A DNA stretch of 64,000 bases from Capnocytophaga leadbetteri (GCF_003054025.1 NZ_QBKG01000002.1:124001-188000), one strand, 5' to 3'. Positions 6,779 through 16,082 are shown, counted from the stretch's first letter. Program-made: numbers and translations. Notes: generated by a model from the letters alone, not told the origin.

Positions 6779-7973
6779 ACAGAGTCCAGTCTTCTTTAAG
6801 TATATCTTCCCTTAAATAGGTTATATCCTCACCATTCCTAATTACAATTATCTCTTCTATCCATTCAGACCTATAAACACGGCTTTTTATAGCACTTCTT
6901 AAATCCCCATCTATAAAATCTGTTTTTATATCCAATACAATGTGTTTGGCTTGTTCCTTTGTACCCCTCAAGGCATTATCAACAGCACTTTTAGTAGGCT
7001 TATGAATACGTTTATACTCCTGCTTTATATCCAATGTTTTATTAAACGTATCGGCACTTTTCACCCCTGATATGTTTGATTTTTCTATAAGGTCTATTTC
7101 ATAGCCATATTTATTAGCTAAGTAAGAAGCTATTTCTACATTTTCGGCTTTCTCATCCTTACCGTGCAATGAGCTTACCCTCACCGTACCCTTTTCAGTA
7201 GGTATGGTTTGCCACGTTTCCTCTGCTCTTTTAGCTTTAGCCTTCTCCTTTTTAAGACGTTTTTCCACCTGCTTTTCTACCTCTTTTACGGCTTTTTCAC
7301 TCATTCCTTTGGTATAAGGTATTACTGGAAATATCTCACCAGAAAGAGCGGGATTGTTAGCAAAGGCTTCTTTTATAGGGACGTCTTCCGTACGAATGCC
7401 CTCGGTTATAGGATTGGCAGTAGGCTCTACATAGCAACGACAGCCCCAATCATTAGGAGGTAGGTGTGTTTTCCAAAAAGAATGCTCCACAGGTAGCGTA
7501 AGCCCGTCCCAGGCGCGATGTGTTTCACGAGTTCGCTCATCGTGCACCGCGTGATAAGTAAGGTTAGGGTATATGCGCTTATTGGCTATATACTCCTCGT
7601 ACTTTTGTGCAGAGAGTGCATTGGCTACTGTTTGGTTATACTCAACTTGCAACCAACGCCTATTGTATTCTATATTCAGTTTGTTGGCTTCGGCTTTGAA
7701 CTCTTGCCACGAAAGCACCTTACCGTCTTTAGTTAAAGAGGCTTCTATTTGCTGTTTAAAGCTCGTTTCTTTAAAAGCCGAAAAGCGTGCAAGGTTGTGC
7801 TTTAGTGAGGTTACGAGTTCGGTATTGGTTTCCTCAATAGTAGGGTTGTAGCCCTCTACTAAGGCTTTATTTAAATGCTTGTAGTAGTATTGCCATAGTT
7901 CTTTGCTTTGCGCCTCACTAATACTACGCTCTTCAAAAGCCTCACGTATGTACCCCTCTATGAGCCTACTCAA
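6777..7973 (-). CDS. Mu F-like head morphogenesis protein with C-terminal nuclease-like domain
   Basis: Last gene of the minus late operon. The N-terminal ~200 residues contain the SPP1 gp7/Mu F head protein signature (YHAVHDERTRETHRAWDGLTLP and PPNDWGCRCYVEP). Residues ~225-255 are a charged linker (EKRLKKEKAKAKRAEE). The C-terminal ~130 residues (IEKSNISGVKSADTF, then KPTKSAVDNALRGTKEQAKHIVLDI) resemble the barnase/EndoU/colicin-like or CdiA C-terminal tRNase domains that Bacteroidota and Firmicute phages attach to this head protein. The annotated start is TTG at 7973, but the frame stays open to 8063 without ATG, GTG or TTG and reads as plausible protein, so the true start is uncertain. 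Confidence 0.8.
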   Translation of the reverse strand: MSRLIEGYIREAFEERSISEAQSKELWQYYYKHLNKALVEGYNPTIEETNTELVTSLKHNLARFSAFKETSFKQQIEASLTKDGKVLSWQEFKAEANKLNIEYNRRWLQVEYNQTVANALSAQKYEEYIANKRIYPNLTYHAVHDERTRETHRAWDGLTLPVEHSFWKTHLPPNDWGCRCYVEPTANPITEGIRTEDVPIKEAFANNPALSGEIFPVIPYTKGMSEKAVKEVEKQVEKRLKKEKAKAKRAEETWQTIPTEKGTVRVSSLHGKDEKAENVEIASYLANKYGYEIDLIEKSNISGVKSADTFNKTLDIKQEYKRIHKPTKSAVDNALRGTKEQAKHIVLDIKTDFIDGDLRSAIKSRVYRSEWIEEIIVIRNGEDITYLREDILKEDWTL

Positions 7974-8050
7974 GTTGTTGTCTTCCTTGCTGAGCCTGAT
8001 AGTCTCGTGATCGGAGCAACAATGGGTGTGATAATATAGTTTGAGTAGGC

Positions 8051-9298
8051 TTAGTGCTGGGGGTTATCATCTGGTTTAGGAGAAAGGGAGGAGGTAGGCA
8101 TACTTTCTATTTCTACCCCATAAGTACGCTCTATATAGTCTTGGGTAAGGATATAGCCACGCCCTAAGAGTACCCCGTCTATAGTGATTTGCTTGTTAGG
8201 GTCTGTGGTTTTCTCTACCGCTATTTTGGCATTGTCGGGGATAGGGTAGCCAATGGCACGCATAGCGGGCAAAAGCTGGTTATTGAGGAAAGCTAACATC
8301 TTCTTTTCGTCGGCATAGACTACCTCTTCTAAGGTGTTCTCGTGTACTATGCCTTGTGCCTTGCTACTGCCGTTTTCGGTAGTCATTGTTTGGTGAAGTA
8401 CGAGTTTTGATAACTCCTTGTCTAAGGCTTCAATCTTGCGGTAAAACACTTGAAAGGCATCGGCTTTGCTGTTCTCCTTAATATCTACTTCAGTACCAAT
8501 AGGAAAAACACCATACGAAGCTGAACCCATTTCCTCTAACCACTGGGCAACTTCCTCTTTCACACTATCACTCTGCGAAGCAATTTTAGCTATACGTATA
8601 GGAATGCCAAAGAGCTCCTCGAACTCGTCCCACGAACCCCACGAATGGCGCTTTAGGATTGCATAAGGAGTAGCCTTTTCGAGCAACCCCGAATGCTTGT
8701 AGAATTGTGCTACTAATACTACCTCTTGCACATCTCGTAGGTCTATGCCAGTGGTAGCATCGTAGTCTTTTAAAAGTACGTGCTTTTCGGGGATTACCAA
8801 GCCCCTATCAATAAGTTCTACAGCTTTGATTTCGCCTTTGGTTACCTCTTTGATCCATACAGGAGAATGCCCGTGATAGATGCTTTGGTGAGCGAACTCG
8901 ATTACGTCCTCAAACCATTGTTTGTCCTTGATATACTCGGTTAGGGTGTCGTCCTTAATCTCATCGATGACGATAATGTAGTCCTTATTGGTAGTTCGTA
9001 GGGTACGGTTTTCGGTGATACCGGTAAGGTGTCCATCGAGGAGTACATCTTGGTATACCTCCTCCAATGGGTAAGTACGAGGGTAGTCCACACTATAACG
9101 GGCATAACGTGCCGAGTGCCAATGGTTGAGTTCGGTACGCCATAGTCTGCGTTGGCGCTTGATGATGTCTACCATTAGATTAGTTACCTGCTGAATGTTT
9201 TGGGCTGTGTTTTTGCCCAAATGTACCTTTTTATTAAGTGCATTACCACTAAGGGTGACACTCTTTTCTATACGTTGTTTATGGAGTTGCTTTGCCAT
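8051..9298 (-). CDS. Portal protein, Mu gp29/DUF935 family
   Basis: A 415-aa protein with the DUF935 portal features: the FGIPIRIAKI block near residue 240, QTMTTENGSSKAQGIVHE near 310, and a C-terminal PAMRAIGYPIPDNAKI segment. The portal forms the dodecameric ring through which DNA enters the capsid. It lies between the G-like and F-like genes, the order found in Mu. Its start shares a base with the end of the upstream gene. Confidence 0.9.
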   Translation of the reverse strand: MAKQLHKQRIEKSVTLSGNALNKKVHLGKNTAQNIQQVTNLMVDIIKRQRRLWRTELNHWHSARYARYSVDYPRTYPLEEVYQDVLLDGHLTGITENRTLRTTNKDYIIVIDEIKDDTLTEYIKDKQWFEDVIEFAHQSIYHGHSPVWIKEVTKGEIKAVELIDRGLVIPEKHVLLKDYDATTGIDLRDVQEVVLVAQFYKHSGLLEKATPYAILKRHSWGSWDEFEELFGIPIRIAKIASQSDSVKEEVAQWLEEMGSASYGVFPIGTEVDIKENSKADAFQVFYRKIEALDKELSKLVLHQTMTTENGSSKAQGIVHENTLEEVVYADEKKMLAFLNNQLLPAMRAIGYPIPDNAKIAVEKTTDPNKQITIDGVLLGRGYILTQDYIERTYGVEIESMPTSSLSPKPDDNPQH

Positions 9299-9795
9299 TA
9301 TTGTAGTTGATTGAATAAACGGTCTATTTCCTTTTTTATATTATTAAATAAGGTTTTGGAGTCGCCTATAAATTGTCGTTTAGGCATACCTTTTAAGCCC
9401 TCGTTGTGTCTTAAGGCATACTCCTTATGGGTGTAGAAGGTAACTTGCATTTTCTCTACACGCGCCCTAAATGAATTGCGCAGCTTGTTGCCTCCTGAAT
9501 TGTGCCCTGTGAGGATAGCACGTCCTTGGTTACGCTTGCCAAAGGGGGTAAGGGTGCCCTTTTTACCTACCCTATCCGAGCGGTAACGAGTAAGGTCTCT
9601 CCCACGTGTATCGGTAGTTTTGCGAGGTTGCCACTTTTGTAAGCCCTCATCATTAAAGCCTTCGTCTTGGAAGTTCTGTTGAATAAACTTGAGCCCCTCT
9701 GTTTTAAGTACAATAGGGATATCATTAGCCACCAAGCGTGCGAGAGCTTCGAGCTTTTGGCGGAGTTCTTGTAAGTTGTTGTTAGGCATAATCAC
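9298..9795 (-). CDS. Virion morphogenesis protein, Mu gpG-like
   Basis: A 165-aa protein of the phage virion morphogenesis family (Mu G, P2 S). Recognised by the N-terminal helix, the FNDEGLQKWQPRK motif near residue 48, ILTGHNSGGNKLRNSF near 93 and the ending HNEGLKGMPKRQFIGDS. In Mu, G is needed for head-tail assembly. It overlaps both neighbours by 1 to 4 bases. ATG codons at the first and third codons are both possible starts. Confidence 0.88.
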   Translation of the reverse strand: MIMPNNNLQELRQKLEALARLVANDIPIVLKTEGLKFIQQNFQDEGFNDEGLQKWQPRKTTDTRGRDLTRYRSDRVGKKGTLTPFGKRNQGRAILTGHNSGGNKLRNSFRARVEKMQVTFYTHKEYALRHNEGLKGMPKRQFIGDSKTLFNNIKKEIDRLFNQLQ

Positions 9796-10223
9796 CAGTG
9801 GTTTTTATAGGTTTTGCGCCCTCCGAGCTTCATAAAAGGGGTGGGCGTATCGGGGGTGCCGTCGCCATCGGTATCTTTGAGGCGCTTGGGTAGGGCGACT
9901 TCTATTTCGCCTTTGGCTATTTTTTCAAGCCATAGCATAGCCTCGTCATAGCGGAGCTTTACCACTTGGTTGAGGGTTTTACTTCGCCTTATATAGATCT
10001 CGTGGATAACAATATCCTTAAGGTATTTCAGTAGTATTTTGCTACGCTCGTCTCCCTCTTTGGCAAAAATAGCCTCTGTATCGTAATACTTATAGAGGTA
10101 AGAAGCCATTAGGTCTATGCTTTCGGCAATGATTTCTGTTACTATCTGCTCATCGCCTTGGGTAATAAGGTCTATTACCTCTTTAGTGGCTACGGTTTTG
10201 AGTTCGTCTTTGGTTAAATACAC
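9792..10223 (-). CDS. Head-tail connector, Mu gp36/DUF1320 family
   Basis: A 143-aa protein beginning MYLTKDELKTVATKEVIDLIT and containing the helical core (AESIDLMASYLYKYY, LLKYLKDIVIHEIY) of the DUF1320 family, ending in the charged GDGTPDTPTPFMKLGG segment. It is likely a connector under the portal. Gene order beside the G-like and portal genes supports this. Confidence 0.85.
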   Translation of the reverse strand: MYLTKDELKTVATKEVIDLITQGDEQIVTEIIAESIDLMASYLYKYYDTEAIFAKEGDERSKILLKYLKDIVIHEIYIRRSKTLNQVVKLRYDEAMLWLEKIAKGEIEVALPKRLKDTDGDGTPDTPTPFMKLGGRKTYKNHW

Positions 10224-10255
10224 GTTACTAATGATTAATTGTTAATGATTAAAGA

Positions 10256-10738
10256 TTAATTGCTTGCGATTTGCAATCGTCTGCCTGTATAAGGGTAGGG
10301 TGTTTGTCTATAAATGCGGGTGGTGAAGGTAATACGATAGCTCATAATGCCGTCATCACTTAAGCGTAGTTCCTCCTCTCGCACCTGCTGTACGGGTTTG
10401 AACTGTTCACCTTGTAGGAATTGTATCGTATCGGTGATTTTGTCCAATATATCCAGTTCCATAAGCCCCTCTTCAGCATCAGCAGTGCCTAAGTGTTGGT
10501 CTGTCCATCCGTCTTTGCAATAGAAATCAATATGAAACTCACACTCGCCCTCTTGTACGTGTTGGGTCATCGTCTCGTATGTAATAGGCATTACTTGTAT
10601 GAGTGCAGCTGTCCATATTTCGGGGTAGCCGTTTTCGGGGTTGTCAAACTGCCCGCGTTGCAGGTCTATCAGCTCAATGCCTTCAATAGTTGCAAGGGCT
10701 TGTTTTACTTTTACAAATAGTTCTTTTCTTGGAGTCAT
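10256..10738 (-). CDS. Mu gp37/DUF1834-like tail-joining protein
   Basis: A 160-aa protein between the DUF1320 gene and the large terminase, where Mu-like phages often carry a gp37-like tail-terminator. Features: an N-terminal helix, a central acidic GECEFHIDFYCKDGW strand pair, and a C-terminal MSYRITFTTRIYRQTPYPY. Assignment relies mostly on position and overall fold impression. Confidence 0.5.
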   Translation of the reverse strand: MTPRKELFVKVKQALATIEGIELIDLQRGQFDNPENGYPEIWTAALIQVMPITYETMTQHVQEGECEFHIDFYCKDGWTDQHLGTADAEEGLMELDILDKITDTIQFLQGEQFKPVQQVREEELRLSDDGIMSYRITFTTRIYRQTPYPYTGRRLQIASN

Positions 10739-10766
10739 CAGTGTACAATTTTAGAGAATAATAAGG

Positions 10767-12356
10767 TTATACGTTACGCCTTTTGTGTTTGGCAATAAAA
10801 GGTCGCCCGCTTTGTAAAGGGTTTTCGGTATAGCCAAAATACTGTTGGGCAAGGGTAATGGCACGCTCTAAGGTATCGGGGGCGTCATCGTTTGAAGCCG
10901 TTCCTTTTTCAAAAGAAAGTAGCTGTTTATTAAAGGCGTTGTAGTCGCGTTCCGAACGTTTTGGCAAAGTCTCGTCCCAGTACAATATTTTGCGGAAGAG
11001 CGCATTTGTAATCCCTGCCGAGATACGGTTGTGCTTGTCGCCCTCCTGGTGCAGACCAATAGGGATATTAGGGCAAGCGTTGTCCTCGGCACTTTGCATA
11101 ATAATAGGGGTGTAGACGGCTTTCTGCGCCATAGTAGCATCAAAGAAGCCTATAGTATTATATCCTTTTTTAAGGTACTTTTTCACCCATTGGGCACGCA
11201 CTTCCATAGCTGCATTAAGTTCACACCTTTGGCAAAATACCTCCAACACGTACAGCTTAATACCTTTGATGCCAATGAGTACCCCCGCTTTATAGTCGCC
11301 CGTAGCGGTGTAGGATAAGTCCCAATGGTCGAGCAAACCGTCCCACGCCTCATTATCTGCTATGCGTACTAAGGCAATATCTTTCGCCTTAAAGAGTTTG
11401 CCCTCCTCAATAGGGTTGTTGAAATCCTCCCGCTGAGAGGTATAGTAGTCATCATTCATTAGGATACGAATAATATCCTCCTTAGTATCGCGTTCTATCC
11501 ACGAGGGCTCCCACTCTACATCCATATAGTTCTCGCGGGTGATATTCACAGTAGCAAGATTCGTAACTGAATCGTGCAGGTGTGGGCTATCTTTCCACTT
11601 GTCGTATAGATAGTCTAATATGCCGTCTTTGACAATATAGTTGTTGTTGATGATGAGCCTGCCCCGTTTTCGGTGAAAGGCTTTCACCAAGTCGCCTGTT
11701 ATCTTCTTGCCGTACTTCTCTATCATATCGGGGCGTTTGGCTCTATCCAAGTCCTCTATATCGTCTAAAATAGCCAAGTCAGGGCGATACATACCAAAGC
11801 GCAACCCTCTGAAAGGTTGGTTAAGCCCCAAGGCTTTGAAGTGCTTGCCGTCAGTAGTTTGAAAGTCGCCATCCGACCAATCCCCATAAGAGAGTTGCAA
11901 ACCAAAGTCCTTGATAAACTTCTGATTGTTCTCAAGGTGTGCTTGTAAGTCGGATAGTAGTATTTTAGCCAAGCCCTCGTTAGCTCCTATGAGGATAGGA
12001 AAGAAGGTAAGGTTATTCTGCTTGAGGTGGCATATATTGCCCACGTTCGACTGTATAGACTTACCCGCCCCCCTAAACTTCTTTCTAAACTGACGGACAT
12101 AAGGGTCTTTGTATAGCCTTATATAATCGTCAATATGAAACTTAGGAGTCTTGGCATCACCCAAGGGCAAACCACTGTCTAAGCCAAAATAGTAGTCGAA
12201 AAACTCACCATAGTTTTCTGGCTTTAAAAGTCGTTTGATACGTGCTTCCTGCTCGTCGGCTGTTTCCTTCTGTATAGCCTCGTAGGTAAGCTCTCTAATC
12301 ATTTTCGACTTCGCAAAATAGCGTTCTTTGGCTTCTTTGAGTTCTGTTTTAGTCAT
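10767..12356 (-). CDS. Terminase large subunit, Mu gp28-like
   Basis: A 529-aa packaging motor protein. Walker A-like RGAGKS lies near residue 95-100, Walker B LAILDDIEDLD near 210, and the RNase H-like nuclease domain begins with DHWDLSYTATGDYKAGV near 340. A metal-binding Asp in IGFFDATMAQKAV follows. It cuts and pumps DNA into the prohead; in Mu-like phages packaging starts near the left end and is headful. The start overlaps the small subunit stop by 8 bases. Confidence 0.92.
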   Translation of the reverse strand: MTKTELKEAKERYFAKSKMIRELTYEAIQKETADEQEARIKRLLKPENYGEFFDYYFGLDSGLPLGDAKTPKFHIDDYIRLYKDPYVRQFRKKFRGAGKSIQSNVGNICHLKQNNLTFFPILIGANEGLAKILLSDLQAHLENNQKFIKDFGLQLSYGDWSDGDFQTTDGKHFKALGLNQPFRGLRFGMYRPDLAILDDIEDLDRAKRPDMIEKYGKKITGDLVKAFHRKRGRLIINNNYIVKDGILDYLYDKWKDSPHLHDSVTNLATVNITRENYMDVEWEPSWIERDTKEDIIRILMNDDYYTSQREDFNNPIEEGKLFKAKDIALVRIADNEAWDGLLDHWDLSYTATGDYKAGVLIGIKGIKLYVLEVFCQRCELNAAMEVRAQWVKKYLKKGYNTIGFFDATMAQKAVYTPIIMQSAEDNACPNIPIGLHQEGDKHNRISAGITNALFRKILYWDETLPKRSERDYNAFNKQLLSFEKGTASNDDAPDTLERAITLAQQYFGYTENPLQSGRPFIAKHKRRNV

Positions 12357-12822
12357 CTCCTTTCTGTAATAATTCGGTTATATACATATCAAAGTAAGGG
12401 CGTATCTCTTTGATGGTGCTCATATAAGTTTCACGCTTTTTACCGCTACTTTGCCCTGCTTTCTCTAAGATAAAGTTAGAGAAGCCGTCAAGGCTCTCCA
12501 TAGTGTATACTGCAATCTTATTATGGTCAGTGATACGGTCAAAGGCAGCAACGATTTTAGTAATGTCGTCTGCTTTATAAGGTAAGGGTTCGCCTCGCTC
12601 AATAGCCTGCGCACACTTGAGGGTGAGTTTGCGAATATTGGAAGGTTTGAGTGTTTGTAGTTCTCTCTCCTCGTCCCACTTTCCATCTTCTCGCCATTTG
12701 CCTAAAGTCTTTACACCTATACCTATCATTTCCGATATATTGGCAATACTAAAGCCCTTAGTAAAAAGTTCTTTGCCTTGCGACCTCTTATAATCTGCCT
12801 CTACAGCTGTCAATCGTGCCAT
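12349..12822 (-). CDS. Terminase small subunit
   Basis: A 157-aa protein with an N-terminal helix-turn-helix (KGFSIANISEMIGIGVKTLGKWREDGKW) as in Mu gp27/DUF1804-type small terminases, then a helical oligomerisation region. It recognises the pac site and hands DNA to the large subunit, whose start it overlaps. Only four bases separate it from the upstream spike gene. Confidence 0.85.
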   Translation of the reverse strand: MARLTAVEADYKRSQGKELFTKGFSIANISEMIGIGVKTLGKWREDGKWDEERELQTLKPSNIRKLTLKCAQAIERGEPLPYKADDITKIVAAFDRITDHNKIAVYTMESLDGFSNFILEKAGQSSGKKRETYMSTIKEIRPYFDMYITELLQKGDD

Positions 12823-12825
12823 ATC

Positions 12826-13317
12826 TTATTGTAGTAATTCATTTATCTTGTTATTAATCTCATCAAACTTCACCACGTTGTTAGGAGCGAAGTTACCAGG
12901 CCCTGCAGGAGTTTGTATCACTGCCGTTTTAAGTTCGTTTAAAAGCTCATTTAAAAGGCTTTTAAAATCTACTTCACCCCGTTGTAGGTGTACTCCTGCT
13001 TTGTCTATGGTAAGTTGTGTGTCTTCTATCCGTAGGCTCACGCTTTCAATTTCACTATAAGCAACTACATAGTAGCGGTTCTCATCTTCTCCAATCGAGG
13101 CAATCAGCACGCTACTTCCTACCTTTGGGAACAGGTAAAACCGCTCAGCATTATCGTTAATCACCGAGGCTAAGCGCACGGTATATTGTAGCTCGTCGTC
13201 TTTCACCTCACACGTGCCATTTCCTTTCTCTACTGATACCACTTCTACGGCTATGGTAGGGGTTTTGCGTTTGCCTATCTGTCTAATTCCCTCGACTAAT
13301 TCTCTATCTATGCTCAT
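12826..13317 (-). CDS. Baseplate spike, gpV/Mu gp45-like
   Basis: A 163-aa protein with an OB-fold-like N-terminal half (TIAVEVVSVEKGNGTCEVKD, then LFPKVGSSVLIASI) and a short repeated beta segment (SLRIEDTQLTIDKAGVHL) typical of phage baseplate spikes. It would sit under the hub protein encoded just upstream, with which it overlaps by 4 bases. Its location in the terminase operon, away from the rest of the tail genes, is unusual. Confidence 0.75.
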   Translation of the reverse strand: MSIDRELVEGIRQIGKRKTPTIAVEVVSVEKGNGTCEVKDDELQYTVRLASVINDNAERFYLFPKVGSSVLIASIGEDENRYYVVAYSEIESVSLRIEDTQLTIDKAGVHLQRGEVDFKSLLNELLNELKTAVIQTPAGPGNFAPNNVVKFDEINNKINELLQ

Positions 13318-14279
13318 AATCGTGCTCCTATGGTTATTTGTCGGCGTGCCCCATTACGTCCAAAGGTAGTTTCTACCTTCTTAATGAAATAACGCTCTTC
13401 TATGTTTTTCAGTTCTTTGTCAATAATATGCGCCTGCATACCACGTGTAGCATAGGGTACTAAGAAGCTCGTTAGCGTGCCGTCAAAGCCGTCATACTTT
13501 AGTTTTTCCATTTCCGCTCTTGCCATAGCTCGTAGCTTGCTCTCATCGCTTACTACCGAAGTATGAAAAGTCCTTAGCTCACCATCGGGGTCGCCCTCTT
13601 CTACAGTTTTCTTTTTATTGTTTTTGTCAATGTAGGTATATTGTACTTTTAGCCTACGTTCGTCCTTGGTACGATATTCCAAGTCGTTCGCCACAATGTT
13701 ATAATTGAGGTTATAGCGTGCTGTTTGTCCTATATTAGTAAGTTCTGAAAGTCCTGCGTACAGCTTGCCCTCATCGTTGATAAAGATACTTAGGCGAAAC
13801 TCCTCTTTGAGTTTATCCAACACCTGCGTACCATTGGCATTGCGAATGAGCCACTGGTCTAACTGCATTTCTGGTATATTATCAGCCAAGGCAATAGGTG
13901 TATCTTTCACTACCTCCTGCAATACTTCTCTAAGTGTTGTCTTTTGCCACGATTTATTGATGTTTTTTCGTCTAAGTAAGTACATAGCGTCTTCACACTC
14001 TATGCTTACAGGAATGCTTGGCTTGACCTTCTTTACATAGCCCTCAAACTCTACCCCGCTATATACCCCTTCATAAGCAAGGGTCACGCTCACCTTATCG
14101 CCTGCTTTGATAGCCTTTTCTGTATAGAGGCTATCACCTCCTTTAGCTACTTTAAAATGGGTAGGAAGTTCAATAGTACAGGTGTCGGCTAATTCGTCTA
14201 CCGATTTGGTGATTTTCACACTATGCACAGCCTTAAAAGTATAGTCCCCTATTTTGATAATTGCTTGTAATATAAACAT
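13314..14279 (-). CDS. Baseplate hub protein, gpD/Mu P-like
   Basis: A 321-aa late control D family protein. The N-terminus (YTFKAVHSVKITKSVDELADTCTIELP) and the FEGYVKKVKPSIPVSIECED block are typical of hub domains of contractile tails, followed by RRKNINKSWQKTTLREVLQEV. It forms the central hub joining tube and spike. It overlaps the spike gene by 4 bases and shares its first base with the last base of the gene upstream. Confidence 0.85.
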   Translation of the reverse strand: MFILQAIIKIGDYTFKAVHSVKITKSVDELADTCTIELPTHFKVAKGGDSLYTEKAIKAGDKVSVTLAYEGVYSGVEFEGYVKKVKPSIPVSIECEDAMYLLRRKNINKSWQKTTLREVLQEVVKDTPIALADNIPEMQLDQWLIRNANGTQVLDKLKEEFRLSIFINDEGKLYAGLSELTNIGQTARYNLNYNIVANDLEYRTKDERRLKVQYTYIDKNNKKKTVEEGDPDGELRTFHTSVVSDESKLRAMARAEMEKLKYDGFDGTLTSFLVPYATRGMQAHIIDKELKNIEERYFIKKVETTFGRNGARRQITIGARL

Positions 14280-14875
14280 TAGTATAAGTTGTTAAGTTGG
14301 GTTCGTTTTTCGTCTAACTCAGCATAGAAGTCCATATCTGACACGGCTTTGATGGTGTATTTCTGTATGCCCTCTTTACCCTCCATTGCCTCAAAGCTTA
14401 TGTCTTTCAGCACAATGTTACGAATATCAAAGAGGGTAAAGAGTTTATTACCTACAACCTCCAAACTTTCGTTCTTTTCAAACAAGCGGTTAAGGCTTTG
14501 TACTTGTGCAGTAGGGTACAAGTCGGGGTTATTAGTGTCTATGCAAAGCCCCTTAATGGTAATCTGCCAGTCTTCGGTAGCTATGTACTCCTTTACCTTG
14601 CCCCTGCGGTGCTTACCTACGGTTGCTGTCTCTACAATGGTTTTAGTGAGTGAAAAGCTCACCAAAGGTTCATTAGGGAAGAGCGTTTGCACGCCTGCTT
14701 TATCGGCTACTTTCAGTGTCATAAAATACTGACTTCCGTTGCTGCGAGCCTCACTTATATTCGATAGGCTTGGTAACACATATTTTGTTTTGTTATTAGC
14801 CCACCAAGCGGGAAAAGCAGGGCCTACATAGTCTAAAAATGCTCGTGCAGTAAGTTCTTTGAGGTCAAATTCCAT
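14279..14875 (-). CDS. DUF6046-like phage protein
   Basis: A 198-aa protein and first gene of the minus late operon. Start chosen at ATG 14875 (MEFDLKELTARAFLDY); the longer frame runs into the intergenic region. The stretch DWQITIKGLCIDTNNPDLYPTAQVQSLNRLFEKNESLEV and the closing QKYTIKAVSDMDFYAEL match the DUF6046 pattern of Bacteroidota phages. Its place before the hub suggests a role in baseplate or tail-tube joining, as with LysM-type proteins in Mu; that is inference. Confidence 0.65.
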   Translation of the reverse strand: MEFDLKELTARAFLDYVGPAFPAWWANNKTKYVLPSLSNISEARSNGSQYFMTLKVADKAGVQTLFPNEPLVSFSLTKTIVETATVGKHRRGKVKEYIATEDWQITIKGLCIDTNNPDLYPTAQVQSLNRLFEKNESLEVVGNKLFTLFDIRNIVLKDISFEAMEGKEGIQKYTIKAVSDMDFYAELDEKRTQLNNLY

Positions 14876-15068
14876 TGTGTACTCTGTTTTTATCAGTGCA
14901 AAGGTCATACATATAAAGTAGGTAACGAAATTAGCTCCCAACGCTTGGGCTAAATGAGTACAAGGTTTGGGCAAATTCACTACAAGGCTTGTTTGCCGAT
15001 TTTTATACCTGCCAAAACCTACTGAATTTTGCACCAGAATTAAGTGACGAACTAACACCAATTTGCTA
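14876..15068. promoter_or_regulatory. Divergent late control region
   Basis: A 193-base gap between the two late operons, which run in opposite directions. Neither direction has a perfect TAnnTTTG box. Near-matches are GAATTTTG (plus, near 15029) and GACCTTTG (minus, near 14900). This fits promoters that need a phage activator such as the small helix-turn-helix protein, but no operator is proven. Confidence 0.45.
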
Positions 15069-16049
15069 ATGAAACACCAATTTATCATCAATACCGAAAA
15101 TGTAAATAGCTATGGCTACCGCATCCTTACAGATGGTATTGACTACACCCAATATATGAGAAACCCTGTTGTACTCTTTATGCACGAAAGAGGTGTCAAT
15201 GCTTATAAGGGTAGTGAAGTCATCGGGCGTTGTACAAGGCTTTACAAAGAAGGGACTACCCTTATAGCAGAAGTGGAGTTTGACGAGCAAGACGAGTTCG
15301 CTAAGAAGATAGCAGGAAAGGTGGAACGTGGCTATATACGTATGGCTTCAATGTTTGCGGAAATACAAGAAGTATCTACCCAGCCTCAACACATCTTAGA
15401 AGGGCAAGTATATGAGACTGTAACCGCTTGTAAGCTCGTGGAAATCTCCATTGTAGATATAGGAGGCAACGACAACGCTTTGAAGCTATCAAAAGACGGC
15501 AAGCCCTTTCAACTCAAAAAAATAGTAACTAATACATCAAACAATATGGACATTAAAGTGATAGCCCTTGCCCTTGGTATGGGCGAGAATGTGAAAGAAG
15601 AGGCAGTACTAAGCGCCTTACATAACCTAAAAACCGCCAAAGAAAAAGCAGAAACCGAAGTAGTGGCTCTGAAAAAAACAATTAGAGAAAATCGCACTGC
15701 CGAAGCCACTACCTTAGTAGACAAAGCCGTACAATTAGGGCTTATCCCACAGGCCCTCAAAGAAAGTCAGCTAAAGCAGTTTGAAGCCGATTTTGACGGG
15801 CAAAAAGCCGTACTCTCTAAACTTGTAGCCGACAAAGAAGCTGAGAATACACAGCAAGGGAAGGCTAACACCGTACGTGAGGTAGTGTTGGGAGCAGGAG
15901 CAAAACCAACAGGTACAGCCAATGAAAGCTTTGACTACTTGCAAAAGAAAAACCCCGAAAGGCTCCGAGCTCTCCGAGACAAGGAACCCGAAGAGTATGC
16001 CCGCTTAGCTAAAGAGTACGCCAATGGGGTACGCTACACCGAAAAGTAA
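15069..16049 (+). CDS. Prohead protease with scaffold domain, Mu I/Z-like
   Basis: A 326-aa protein. The first ~150 residues look like a Mu I-type capsid protease (NPVVLFMHERGVNAYKGSEVIGR; later ACKLVEISIVDIGGNDNAL). The C-terminal half is a charged coiled-coil scaffold (NLKTAKEKAETEVVALKKTI). Fusion of protease and scaffold is the Mu arrangement, where a nested internal start yields the scaffold alone; ATG at 15546 (MDIKVIALALGMG) could serve that here. The start is ATG 15069. Confidence 0.82.
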   Translation: MKHQFIINTENVNSYGYRILTDGIDYTQYMRNPVVLFMHERGVNAYKGSEVIGRCTRLYKEGTTLIAEVEFDEQDEFAKKIAGKVERGYIRMASMFAEIQEVSTQPQHILEGQVYETVTACKLVEISIVDIGGNDNALKLSKDGKPFQLKKIVTNTSNNMDIKVIALALGMGENVKEEAVLSALHNLKTAKEKAETEVVALKKTIRENRTAEATTLVDKAVQLGLIPQALKESQLKQFEADFDGQKAVLSKLVADKEAENTQQGKANTVREVVLGAGAKPTGTANESFDYLQKKNPERLRALRDKEPEEYARLAKEYANGVRYTEK

Positions 16050-16082
16050 TTTAATAACCCTTTAAAAACAATTTAAAACAGT

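Noticed and set aside
14876-15091. N-terminal extension of the DUF6046-like protein by 72 residues
   Set aside because: The extension crosses the divergent control region and overlaps the protease gene; ATG 14875 starts the conserved part.
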